In this document: positions 29,196 through 38,007 of the stretch, one piece after another
Layout of the letters: the number at the start of each line of letters is the position of its first letter
Numbering within the stretch: the first letter of the stretch is position 1
DNA from: Anaplasma phagocytophilum str. Webster
Lineage (GTDB): Bacteria > Pseudomonadota > Alphaproteobacteria > Rickettsiales > Anaplasmataceae
Assembly: GCF_000964685.1 (NCBI RefSeq)
Contig: NZ_LANS01000001.1
Location: forward strand, 248,001 to 312,000
Reading direction: 5' to 3'
DNA length: 64,000 nucleotides
Notes under the pieces: generated by a model
What the model was told of the DNA's origin: nothing
Seen by the model: the letters and a program-made list of their open reading frames with translations, nothing else
Database searches by the model: none
Position numbers and translations under genes: made by a program

Positions 29196-29490
29196 GGCAC
29201 TACCTATATATGCAATAAATTACACACAAAGCCCTGAATATCACTAGACATTCGCTAGCAAAATCGACTATGCGCCCAAACGCTTTGACAACCTACTGTA
29301 CTCCTTTACTTAAGAAAACAAACTACAAAAACGTGTTACTACAAGTAACAACACGCTAAATAGGCGCCAGCAGATATAATAGCATCCAAAGGAGCAAAAG
29401 CACCAAACTACACTCATAAAACACGAGGATACCGTACAGCAGCCTCCTACATGCTGCAGCAGTTCCAAAAATACTTTTTTTCTTGACAGA

Positions 29491-30387
29491 TTATGCTTTA
29501 AAGAGACCCGCGTTCACCTTCCAGTCAACAGATATCCCTGTGAAGTAGGTGCTCGCCTCTTCACGAACTTCAGCAGCTTCCTTTTCCTGACCAGTGCACA
29601 GATCAAACAAATAACAGCCCACAGCCACAAGCGCAGTAGGCACCCCAAGCAGTAACTGCTGATCCATCCTTGCTAAAGAGGTCATACTCATCGCACTGCG
29701 AATCTGCTCCCTAAACGTCAGATTCAACACGGAGTCATCACACCTGTCATAAGTCTTTTCAGGGCTACGCCATAGCAACTTTGCACTATACCGAAGAGGC
29801 AAACCACCTTTCAGGCGGTAAACCGAAGAAAGATAGTGAAACACAACAGAGCATAACAACAAGACAGCAGCTGGTGCTAACGCATATAGAAACGCTGCCT
29901 TCAGGGGCATAGTAGTAGGAGCTACAACCGCCGTTACCGCACGGAATACCAATGCGAAAAATATCACGTTACTCAGGAATGTATGCATGTAGACAAATAC
30001 CTGACGCGCCGCAGGCCCTACGAGACGATGTAGCTTGCCAGTACGGACACGCTCACCTTCCTTCCACCTACGCCTTGATACTACCTTAGCCCACGCATAC
30101 TGTGACGCATGTGCTAGTGGCAGAGAAAGCAGGTACAGCAAAATAAGCGGTGATACCAGAAGCAGTAACAAAGCTCCTGTGACCCTGACATACCACGAGA
30201 AAGCAACAAACCCGGCAGTAGTCACCTTCCTTCTGGGAGACGTAGCCGATCTACCACAACACAGATTTTCAGCCGTACCTCTGACAGCTTTCTTTACAGA
30301 AGAGACAGCCGACCTGCCACGACGACCAATATCTGCTGTTTTCCCGGCAATTTTCTTCGCACGGTCACGCAACGGATTTTTGCCCAT
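29491..30387 (-). CDS. Four-helix membrane protein with a strongly basic N-terminus, orphan
   Basis: A 298-residue protein. The first 55 residues are Arg/Lys-rich (DRAKKIAGKTADIGRRGRS, SSVKKAVRG). Hydrophobic segments follow near 65-92 (GALLLLLVSPLILLYLLSL), 130-155 (FLSNVIFFALVFRAVTAVV), 165-187 (LYALAPAAVLLLCSVVFHYL) and 245-265 (LLGVPTALVAVGCYLF). The gene looks slightly richer in GC than its neighbours. No homologous family is recognised. It lies upstream of, and in the same direction as, the polytopic protein at 27537 with a 295 bp gap containing nothing I can identify. Confidence 0.65.
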   Translation of the reverse strand: MGKNPLRDRAKKIAGKTADIGRRGRSAVSSVKKAVRGTAENLCCGRSATSPRRKVTTAGFVAFSWYVRVTGALLLLLVSPLILLYLLSLPLAHASQYAWAKVVSRRRWKEGERVRTGKLHRLVGPAARQVFVYMHTFLSNVIFFALVFRAVTAVVAPTTMPLKAAFLYALAPAAVLLLCSVVFHYLSSVYRLKGGLPLRYSAKLLWRSPEKTYDRCDDSVLNLTFREQIRSAMSMTSLARMDQQLLLGVPTALVAVGCYLFDLCTGQEKEAAEVREEASTYFTGISVDWKVNAGLFKA

Positions 30388-30527
30388 AAGCTAAACCCTG
30401 AACACACACTCATTGCTTTAAATATATACTTTTGCACAACCAAAATCAAATTCTGAATTGAACGCTGAAACGTTCGGTTCCGGAAAACCAGGGTAGAGGT
30501 CACTGTAAAAGCTTTTACGTTTTTTAT

Positions 30528-31163
30528 CTACTCGTATGGAGTGCTTGTATTATCTGCAAACGTAAGATTAAATTCGTAAACAGGTACACCACCTTTTTTC
30601 CCTGCATACCGCGCTGTGAGCAACCTTCTCATAGCACTTGGGATTCTGCTCAGATTTGAGAGCCCTTGATTGCCAATTCCCTCAAAAAACATATCGGTTT
30701 GAAACTCAGGGAATGCTGGATGTTTTATTAGAAAGTGTATTACAGGATCACTATCAGAGTTTCCCCCCGGTATTACCGTAATAAAGCCAAAATTGCCCAA
30801 GTTATCTGTGGTAGCTTTACCAGACCCAAGAAACTTCTTATCGTAGCCTCTATGACCAGCATAAACACCCCGAGAATCAGCCTGCCAGATAAAAACATTC
30901 ACATTGGTCAAAGGAGTACAATGTGCATCAGTTACTCTGCCAACAAGATATATAACCTTTCCTCTTGCGACATCAGCACTGCCTACACGCCTTGCTAAAT
31001 TATTAGAAAGGTTGAAAACATCCGGTCTGTGATTGTCTTTCGTATCATTAATACCAGGCGTCTCGACACAATTCACAAGCACAGAATCCACTGCTCCTGC
31101 GTGTGAAACAGGCATCAACTGACTTGCTACAAACACAAGCGCTATTACGACGAGCTGCTTCAC
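30528..31163 (-). CDS. Exported intradiol ring-cleavage dioxygenase-fold protein, iron site incomplete
   Basis: Starting from GTG 31163, the N-terminus KQLVVIALVFVASQLMPVSHAGA is a clean signal peptide; the frame is open further upstream to ATG 31322, which would bury it. The mature protein has the protocatechuate 3,4-dioxygenase beta fold: KVIYLVGRVTDAHCTPLTN, FIWQADSRGVYAGHRGYD, GSGKATTDNLGNFGFITVIPG, VIHFLIKHPAFPEFQTDMFF. In active enzymes iron is held by two Tyr and an H-x-H pair. Here the first His of H-x-H is Val (VIHF) and the PG-P-Y segment with the second Tyr is replaced by PGGNSDSD. It is therefore probably not a normal dioxygenase. An exported structural or binding role is inferred. 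Confidence 0.75.
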   Translation of the reverse strand: MKQLVVIALVFVASQLMPVSHAGAVDSVLVNCVETPGINDTKDNHRPDVFNLSNNLARRVGSADVARGKVIYLVGRVTDAHCTPLTNVNVFIWQADSRGVYAGHRGYDKKFLGSGKATTDNLGNFGFITVIPGGNSDSDPVIHFLIKHPAFPEFQTDMFFEGIGNQGLSNLSRIPSAMRRLLTARYAGKKGGVPVYEFNLTFADNTSTPYE

Positions 31164-31587
31164 TTTGCAAAACTGACCGTTCCTCAACCTTCTCTCCTGC
31201 CCTTCCCTGCAGTAACACCATCTAGCACAGCTATAAACGGTATGCAAAACAAAGTTGGAAATATCAAGCACATAATATTCGCAGGGTAAATTCTTTGATA
31301 AGCTTTTGATTAGGACAAACAATCGTGCAAATACAGGGGTTTTTTCTCTGTGTTACCACTCTACAACAGCTCCACAGCAAACGTAATGCATATTCACACC
31401 CTGCAGCCATTGCAGAAGAACTGCGTCGAGTGTGCACTAACACAATCACGCATATTGGTATTACCCACCAGCAAACACTGGGTATTTCATTATGCAGCAA
31501 CATAGTCAACACAATGCATTACCACCTTGATATAAATGCCAAATGGGATTAGTATTCAACAGCGTTTGTGCTTTAATGGTGGGTTGT

Positions 31588-33108
31588 ATGGTCGGCATAT
31601 CCTTCTTGAGCTTGGCTTCGGGTGTTTCTGCGCTGCTAAAAACAGCAGTAATTGTTGTGGGAGTTTTTGAGGGAAGCAATACGCTGGAAGATAACGGTGT
31701 ACTGCATGGTCCAGAGGTCAAGGCCATTCTCGAGGCTAAGGCTGCATCATCTTTCTCAGGAACTTTTGCAAGCACAATGCCTGTAGTGTATACACCAGAA
31801 AGCAGAGCAGTCCTTCTTGTAGGTCTGGGTAAAAAATCAGATACAATCTTGGAGCACATGGCAATGGAGCTCGGGGGAGCCATTTATACGCGTCTCGAAG
31901 AGATAAAAGCATCCAAAGCCGTGATTGTAGCGCCGCAGCAAGTAGAGGCAAGGTTAGCGTACGGTGCCTTCTTGCGTAGTTTTATGTTTAACAAGTACTT
32001 TCATAGTAAGAAGTCCGAGCACACTGCAAAAGTAGAAGAGTTAACAATAGCGGTAAGTAAGGATCCTGTTACGATCAGCAAGGATTTTGAATTGTTAAAG
32101 ACAGAGGGAGAATCCATATTTTTCACTCGTTCTTTGATATCGGAGCCAGCCAACGTTCTTTATCCTGAAGAGTACGCAAAAAGGGTTCATGCCGAGCTCA
32201 CTCCTCTGGGCGTAGAAGTAGAAATATTGGATGAAGAGCGCATAAGGGCTGAAGGTATGATGGCGCTCCTAGGTGTAGGGCAAGGTAGTAGTAAGCGCTC
32301 ACAACTGGTGGTGATGAAGTGGAATGGTGCGCGCAACAACAGTGATACTCTAGCCTTTATCGGGAAGGGTGTGACTTTCGACACAGGAGGTGTATCACTG
32401 AAGCCCTCCAAAGGTATGTGGGATATGAAATATGACATGGGCGGTTCCGCAGTTGTAGTAGGGTTGATGCGTGCTTTAGCTGCGAGAAAAGCCAATGTTA
32501 ATGTCGTCGGAGTGATCGGGCTTGTAGAAAATGCTGTAGACGGAAATGCGCAGCGTCCAGGAGATGTAGTAACCTCTATGTCTGGTCAGACTATAGAAGT
32601 CTTAAACACTGATGCTGAAGGTAGGCTGGTTCTTGCCGATGCACTTTGGTATACACAGAAGATGTTTGCTCCTAAGTTTATGGTTGATCTCGCTACTCTG
32701 ACCGGAGCTATAGTAGTAGCGCTTGGAGAGGGACCATATGCGGGGCTTTTCTCCAATGATGATGCTCTTTCCGAACAGTTGATAGATTCTGGAAATGAGG
32801 TCAATGAGAAGTTGTGGCGCATGCCTATGGGAGATGCTTACGACAAGATGATTGATTCTTCTATCGCCGATGTAAAGAACATATCAACGGCTGGACACGG
32901 TGCTGATAGCATAACTGCGGCACAGTTCTTACAGCGCTTCGTGAATGGTTTACCTTGGGCTCACCTTGACATTGCAGGTGTTACGTGGAGCGACTCAGGG
33001 TCTAAAATTGCCGAAAAGGGAGCTACGGGTTATGGCGTGATGTTGCTGAATAGGTTTATCCAGAAATATCATGAGGGAACTGCTCATCAAAAACCTTCAG
33101 GGAAGTAG
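31588..33108 (+). CDS. pepA: Leucyl aminopeptidase (M17)
   Basis: About 506 residues. It removes N-terminal residues from peptides in the cytoplasm. The C-terminal catalytic domain has GKGVTFDTGGVSLKPSKGMW, YDMGGSAVVVG and the M17 signature NTDAEGRLVLADAL near residue 340, with metal ligands (Lys, Asp, Glu) in place. The N-terminal domain is ordinary for PepA (KTAVIVVGVFEGS, VYTPESRAVLLVGLG). The ATG at 31588 is preferred because GGTGGG precedes it; an earlier ATG at 31543 adds 15 hydrophobic residues. purN follows after 5 bp, so the two form an operon. Confidence 0.93.
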   Translation: MVGISFLSLASGVSALLKTAVIVVGVFEGSNTLEDNGVLHGPEVKAILEAKAASSFSGTFASTMPVVYTPESRAVLLVGLGKKSDTILEHMAMELGGAIYTRLEEIKASKAVIVAPQQVEARLAYGAFLRSFMFNKYFHSKKSEHTAKVEELTIAVSKDPVTISKDFELLKTEGESIFFTRSLISEPANVLYPEEYAKRVHAELTPLGVEVEILDEERIRAEGMMALLGVGQGSSKRSQLVVMKWNGARNNSDTLAFIGKGVTFDTGGVSLKPSKGMWDMKYDMGGSAVVVGLMRALAARKANVNVVGVIGLVENAVDGNAQRPGDVVTSMSGQTIEVLNTDAEGRLVLADALWYTQKMFAPKFMVDLATLTGAIVVALGEGPYAGLFSNDDALSEQLIDSGNEVNEKLWRMPMGDAYDKMIDSSIADVKNISTAGHGADSITAAQFLQRFVNGLPWAHLDIAGVTWSDSGSKIAEKGATGYGVMLLNRFIQKYHEGTAHQKPSGK

Positions 33109-33113
33109 CTTCT

Positions 33114-33749
33114 GTGAAGAAGGAACTACGCGTAGGTGTATTGATTTCTGGTAGGGGTTCTAATCTTGAAGCGTTAGCTAAGGCGTTTTCGACTGAAGAG
33201 TCCTCTGTTGTGATTTCATGTGTTATTTCTAATAATGCTGAAGCACGCGGGCTCTTGATCGCTCAGAGTTACGGAATTCCTACCTTTGTAGTTAAGCGGA
33301 AACCGCTGGATATAGAGCATATCAGTACGGTACTAAGGGAGCATGATGTAGATCTAGTGTGCCTTGCAGGATTCATGAGCATACTGCCTGAAAAGTTTGT
33401 CACAGATTGGCATCACAAGATAATTAACATTCACCCTTCACTTCTCCCATCTTTTAAGGGATTAAATGCTCAGGAACAAGCCTATAAAGCAGGTGTTAAA
33501 ATAGCGGGGTGCACCCTACATTATGTATATCAAGAGCTTGATGCCGGTCCTATAATAATGCAGGCTGCAGTGCCTGTGCTTAGAGAAGACACTGCTGAGA
33601 GTTTAGCTAGTCGTATTCTAGCTGCTGAGCACGTATGTTATCCCAAGGGTGTGAAGCTCATTGCTCAGGATAAAATCAAGCTTTGCGATGATGGCACTGT
33701 GCAATGTACGGGCGAGGATGAGCTCTTCTTATTTCAGGAGAACTTTTAA
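33114..33749 (+). CDS. purN: Phosphoribosylglycinamide formyltransferase
   Basis: A 211-residue enzyme that transfers a formyl group from 10-formyltetrahydrofolate to GAR (third purine step). Motifs: VGVLISGRGSNLEAL near residue 7, the catalytic-site NIHPSLLPSFKGLNAQEQA near 108 with Asn/His, GCTLHYVYQELDAGPIIMQ near 133 with the catalytic Asp. The start is GTG 33114, five bases after the pepA stop. Immediately downstream begins a p44 donor array. Confidence 0.95.
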   Translation: MKKELRVGVLISGRGSNLEALAKAFSTEESSVVISCVISNNAEARGLLIAQSYGIPTFVVKRKPLDIEHISTVLREHDVDLVCLAGFMSILPEKFVTDWHHKIINIHPSLLPSFKGLNAQEQAYKAGVKIAGCTLHYVYQELDAGPIIMQAAVPVLREDTAESLASRILAAEHVCYPKGVKLIAQDKIKLCDDGTVQCTGEDELFLFQENF

Positions 33750-34000
33750 CTACACGTTACATTTCTGTTTGTTGTGTGTATTTCCGTGTTTCTGCGGTTA
33801 TTATACCTAGTAGGGTCTTGCATAAAAGGATGATTGCTATTGCAGCACAGGCGGCTTATATATCTCAACATATCATTAGGTATATCTGACCTTGATTATT
33901 GATTGCACATTAATCTGCGTCAAAAGTTGAGAGTTGATTTATCAAAAAGACTAGAACTACAAAGATACGCTAGAAACATGCGAAAAACTTCATAGGCATG

Positions 34001-34610
34001 GCAGGCTTCGGTTACAAACGCTTCAAGACCAAGGGTATTAGAGATAGTGGAAGAGTATTATTAGAGAAATGAAGTAGATACAGTATATCTACTAGCTAAG
34101 GAGTTAGCTTATGATGTTGTTACTGGGCAGACTGATAAGCTTACTGCCGCTCTTGCTAGGTACAAAGGTAGAGACATTGTTCCCTTTGCGGATGCTCTTA
34201 ATATTTCTCACTCTGAGATTGATAAGAAGGTTTGTAGTAAACAGCATGCTACAGGAACTGCAACTGCGTCTGGTGGATATCAAGCTGAACCTGGTAGCAC
34301 ACACACAGCGCAGTGTAGCAATTTGAAAGGCTATGGTAGTGCAAAGGATGAGTCATTAAGTAGTTTTGTAAAGAAGGTACAGCTAAAAGACAAGAATTGG
34401 CCGACAGGTAGAATCTATGATAGTGGAAGTGCTAAAGACGGTGAAACTCATGGAAACGCCAAAGCCGTAGCCACAGACCTAGTAGCTCTTAATAGTGACG
34501 AAAAAACCATAGTCGCAGGATTACTAGCTAAAACTATTGAAGGGGGTGAGGTTGTTGAAATAAGGGCGGTTTCTTCTACTGCTGTCAAGGATATAGAGAT
34601 TGAGTGCTGA
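34001..34610 (+). pseudogene. p44: Silent p44/msp2 donor cassette 1
   Basis: The 5' block (34001-34050) encodes AGFGYKRFKTKGIRDSG from the conserved N-terminal part of P44. After a short irregular stretch, a continuous frame runs from 34071 (EVDTVYLLAKELAYDVVTGQ) to a stop at 34608-34610. The central hypervariable region includes DIVPFADALNISHSEIDKK, VCSKQHATG, QCSNLKGYG and KDKNWPTGRI. The 3' conserved block is DEKTIVAGLLAKTIEGGEV with VEIRAVSSTA. There is no start codon, promoter or full C-terminus, so it is a donor for gene conversion into the p44 expression site, as known for A. phagocytophilum. Cysteines and the NWP motif of the variable region are preserved. Confidence 0.93.
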
Positions 34611-34675
34611 GAGCGTGCATCACAATCCAATCGGTTTTTGACTCTTAGTACCCCAAATAAGGAACAAGGACTTCC

Positions 34676-34917
34676 TCACAAAAGTTATCTGTGCTTCAAA
34701 AGAAATCTAATCTATGACTGATGTGGATGATGTTGAGGGTATCACAAGTTTCAAGCTGTCTTTCAGTTTTGGAGATAGTATTAAGGATGCACCTATAAAA
34801 CTCTGGAACATATCACTGCAATACGATCCTGATTCAAAAACACTGGTAAGTATGCCCATTACCTATGAATCTCTATGTAGATGTAATAAGAGCATACACA
34901 GTAACTCTTATTATTAA
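34676..34917 (+). repeat. Repeat block X, copy 1 (between p44 cassettes)
   Basis: Carries a 67-codon frame (DVDDVEGITSFKLSFSFGD, LWNISLQYDPDSKTLVSM). Related, more decayed copies occur at 36203-36390 and, partially, at 36713-36765. AACATATCACTGCAATACGA is shared exactly by the first two. The block ends in AACTCTTATTATTAAAAA, which also precedes cassette 3 at 46588. I do not recognise the parent protein; an outer-membrane protein of the Msp2 superfamily is a guess. Confidence 0.6.
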
Positions 34918-34918
34918 A

Positions 34919-35569
34919 AAACAAGACCAAGGGTATTAGAGATAGTGGAAGAGTATTATTAGAGAGTATGAAGTAGATACAGTATATCTACTAGCTAAGG
35001 AGTTAGCTTATGATGTTGTTACTGGACAGACTGATAACCTTGCTGCTGCTCTTGCTAAGACCTCCGGTAAGGACATCGTTCAGTTTGCTAAGGCGGTTGG
35101 GGTTTCTCATCCTAATATCGATGGGAAGGTTTGTGTGACGAAAGATGGGAATACACAAAAGTCTAGCTATGGTGTGTATGACTTAGCTACAGCGACTGAC
35201 AAGAATGCAAAAAGCAATGCGGAAGGTGGGCACACCTCACTTTGTGGTGATAAGGGTGGTTCAAGTGCACAAAAGGGAGGAACAACTCCTGAGGTTTTCA
35301 AGCACTTTGTAGAAAAAACTCTCAAGGATGGTAGTAAGAACTGGCCAACTTCGTCGAAGGAAAGTGGGGTAACGTCTGATGATAAGAACGACAACGCCAA
35401 AGCTGTCGCTGGTGACCTAACAAAGCTCTCCTCTGAAGAAAAAACCATAGTAGCTGGGTTACTAGCTAAAACTATTGAAGGTGGGGAGGTTGTTGAAATA
35501 AGGGCGGTTTCTTCTACTTCTGTGATGGTCAATTCATCAGGCTATGCGGAATCTCATCATATGATGTAA
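34919..35569 (+). pseudogene. p44: Silent p44/msp2 donor cassette 2
   Basis: Begins with the same AAGACCAAGGGTATTAGAGA block as cassette 1. The open frame from about 34952 reads REYEVDTVYLLAKELAYDVV, TGQTDNLAAALAKTSGKDIV, QFAKAVGVSHPNIDGKVCV, then a hypervariable part (AEGGHTSLCGDKGGSS, DGSKNWPTSSKESG) and EEKTIVAGLLAKTIEGGEVV with IRAVSSTSVMVN. It stops at 35567-35569 after the divergent end SSGYAESHHMM. No promoter or start. It lies in tandem, same orientation, about 310 bp after cassette 1. Confidence 0.93.
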
Positions 35570-35887
35570 TTGTAGTTTGGAGGTTTGAGAAGCTTCTGAT
35601 GCTTCTGTAGGAACCTGAAACAAGTTACTTACACGGCTGCGCTTAACTTCGGTGAATGTTTTACGAGATATAGTGAATCACACTCTACGAGAGTTAAGAA
35701 TAGAATCTCATAGCAACCTCAATACTTTAATGCGAGGATATATTTTAGTGCGGGATGGCTTCAGAGCAGGATAGTGATTCTTAGAGACTGGTCTAATTGC
35801 ATAGACCATCACCACGCAGAGTTCGGAAGTTACTTTCGAATACTCTGTAAAGTATCAGTATGTGCATTACATATAGATCTCTAGCTA
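35570..35887. other. Spacer within p44 array
   Basis: No frame or signal recognised. It is probably decayed p44-related DNA, but similarity is not visible by eye. Confidence 0.4.
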
Positions 35888-36170
35888 GACCAAAAGCCTG
35901 CGCAATAAACCTTGCTTTTAGCATAAGACTAAGAAATTAGGAAAAAGCTTAGGAGTCGTTCCTTATGCTTGCGTTGGGCTTGGGGGTAACTTCGTGGGCG
36001 TTGTTGATGGGCATATAACAAACCACTCCATCTCTGACCCTGTATGTCCATAGCAAGTAGCTAGGCAAAGTTAGTGCTAGATCACTCGCAAAGCTAACTA
36101 TGATTCAACTCTTTTCACTGAGACTAGAACTGTACAACGGGTTCAAACGGTTACTTCGCGTGAAATTACA
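35888..36170 (+). pseudogene. p44: Decayed p44 3' conserved region, copy 1
   Basis: Positions near 35968-36025 read PYACVGLGGNFVGVVDGHI with one or two substitutions, which is the conserved C-terminal segment of P44/Msp2. The stretch aligns over ~270 bp with 36396-36660. Stops and indels break the frame. Confidence 0.75.
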
Positions 36171-36202
36171 TGTGATCCAAGACTTTCCTCTAAAACTTTG
36201 AG

Positions 36203-36390
36203 GTTATCTGCACTTCGAGGAAAGCTAATCTGTGTCAGATGCGGATGGCATTGAACGCATTACAGGTTAAGCTGTCTTGCAGTTTCTAGGGGTATTATAA
36301 GGTTGTACCAATAAAACCCTGAAACATATCACTGCAATACGATCCCGATTCGAATACACTGGAAAGTATGTCCGTTACTTGCGGATCTAT
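36203..36390 (+). repeat. Repeat block X, copy 2
   Basis: Aligns with 34676-34865. Shared stretches include AACATATCACTGCAATACGA and GATGC.GATG. Frame is broken by at least two indels. Confidence 0.6.
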
Positions 36391-36395
36391 AGCTA

Positions 36396-36712
36396 CACCA
36401 ATAGCCTACACAATAAATCTTGTTATTTAGCATAAGCCTAAGAAATTAGAAAAAGCTCAAACGTTGTTCCTTATGCGTGCGTTGGTCCTGGTGGTAACTT
36501 CGTTGGTGTTGTTGATGGCCACATCACAAAACACTCCATCTTTGCCCTTGTATGTCCCTATCAAGTAGCTAGGCAAATCAGTGCTACATCACTTACGAAA
36601 CAAACTATGATCAGCGATTTACAATACATAGCAGGTCCGTACAGTGGCTTTACACTCTTACCCAGCATGAAAAATACTTGCTACCTAGGAATCTCCACTA
36701 CGTATCTTATAA
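36396..36712 (+). pseudogene. p44: Decayed p44 3' conserved region, copy 2
   Basis: Aligns with copy 1 (35888-36170): AATAAATCTTG, AAGAAATTAG, GGTGGTAACTTCGTTGGTGT. Encodes a broken VGVVDGHIT. The tail also resembles the next unit. Confidence 0.7.
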
Positions 36713-36930
36713 AGGCTATCTGTACTTTGAGAGGAAGCTAATCTGTTCAGATTCGGATGGTGTTTAGAACATCACTCCTAAGCTTGCTTATACATAAAGG
36801 CTGGGTTGAGTTATCAGCTCCTGAAATCTCTGCTTTCGCTGGGGGTTTCTACCATCGCGTTGTTGGTGATGGTGTCTATGATGATCTGCCTGCTCAACTG
36901 CTGCTATCCATCACATACAGCTTGTAAAGT
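36713..36930 (+). pseudogene. p44: Partial block X plus end of p44 conserved region
   Basis: Begins with a partial block X copy (36713-36765), then ACATCACTCCTAAGCTTGCT (ITPKLA). From 36797 a frame reads SAPEISAFAGGFYHRVVGDG then VYDDLPAQ, the conserved C-terminal strand region of P44. Together with the two copies upstream it seems to be one decayed p44 3' end enlarged by internal duplication. Confidence 0.75.
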
Positions 36931-37123
36931 ATACTCTTCAAGTGCTGTAGTACCAGAGCATCAAAGCTTTATTCTGCTATCTCCTGCATGTACTTGCTGG
37001 TTCTTTCTTAGGTGCCGAGAGGGTTCAAATTCTAGAACATCACCTAATACTAAAGACCACACATCTGTAGATATCACATGCCATACTAGCCATCGCAGGA
37101 TCATAACGCATGTCAAACCACGG

Positions 37124-37906
37124 CTATGAGAAGTATCTAACAGCGTTTACAAAAATCTGAAATCCATCAGCATATTTCTCTACAGCCCCTTTTGTATTCT
37201 GGTGACCATGTACAATATCGGTCCAGTCATATCTTTGAGTAAAGAATATTGCCCTTTCGGGATGCGGCATCATCATCAGCGCCCTCCCACTGTTGCACGT
37301 TATAGCAGCAATGTCCCGTGCTGATCCATTAGGGTTATAAGGGAACTCTCCTTCCGCATATTCTCCATCAGAGTTTACATAACGCAACGCTATATCTCCC
37401 TGCGTTTCTAGATTTTGTAGCACATCCTCAGCAGCGTAAAACTTGCCCTCACCATGTGCCACTGGAATATACATCTTATCTATGCCGTCCAACCATACAG
37501 AGTTGTTACTTGCCTTTACTGTAACCCAACGACACTGGTACATGCCAACGTCATTACTGACCAAAGCAACATTCGGACACAACATCCTGAGTAGTATTTG
37601 GCACCCATTGCAAATACCCAACAGGAGAGTATCACGTGCCATAAAGTCACGAATGTGCTCATTCAGTCCATGAATTAGTCGTAACGCATACGCATTTCCC
37701 GCACCGGTATCATCACCGTAGGAAAACCCTCCTGGTATTACCATAGTATTGAACGAAGCAAGCTGCTTAGGATTTGATAACAGCTCTTTGATATGCACAA
37801 TTTTACCAGAGATGTTAGTGTTTAGATACCTACCCGCCTCCTGGAAAGCAAAAAGCGTCTCTTCCTCACAGTTCAGCCCATATCCTGATAATACAATAAC
37901 GTTCAT
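37124..37906 (-). CDS. purQ: Phosphoribosylformylglycinamidine synthase, glutaminase subunit
   Basis: About 260 residues. Class I glutamine amidotransferase that feeds ammonia to PurL (48017-51022). It begins MNVIVLSGYGLNCEEE, with VIPGGFSYGDDTGAG near 65 and the nucleophile elbow LLLGICNGCQILLRM near 102 (Cys), and the His-x-Glu part in MMPHPERAIFF near 220. The ATG at 37906 is preceded by AGGT; a longer frame to 37942 is less likely. It is divergent from mnmG and abuts the p44 array. Confidence 0.93.
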   Translation of the reverse strand: MNVIVLSGYGLNCEEETLFAFQEAGRYLNTNISGKIVHIKELLSNPKQLASFNTMVIPGGFSYGDDTGAGNAYALRLIHGLNEHIRDFMARDTLLLGICNGCQILLRMLCPNVALVSNDVGMYQCRWVTVKASNNSVWLDGIDKMYIPVAHGEGKFYAAEDVLQNLETQGDIALRYVNSDGEYAEGEFPYNPNGSARDIAAITCNSGRALMMMPHPERAIFFTQRYDWTDIVHGHQNTKGAVEKYADGFQIFVNAVRYFS

Positions 37907-38007
37907 GCATCTACCTAATAAACTCATGAATTTTAGCATCATTTGACATGACTTATATTACTTTTTACCATCTATCGAGTATATTTTAGTAATAACGGTA
38001 GGTTGTA

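Noticed and set aside
37010-37060. tRNA-like TPsiC motif (GGGTTCAAATTC)
   Set aside because: No acceptor stem, D arm or anticodon arm can be folded around it.
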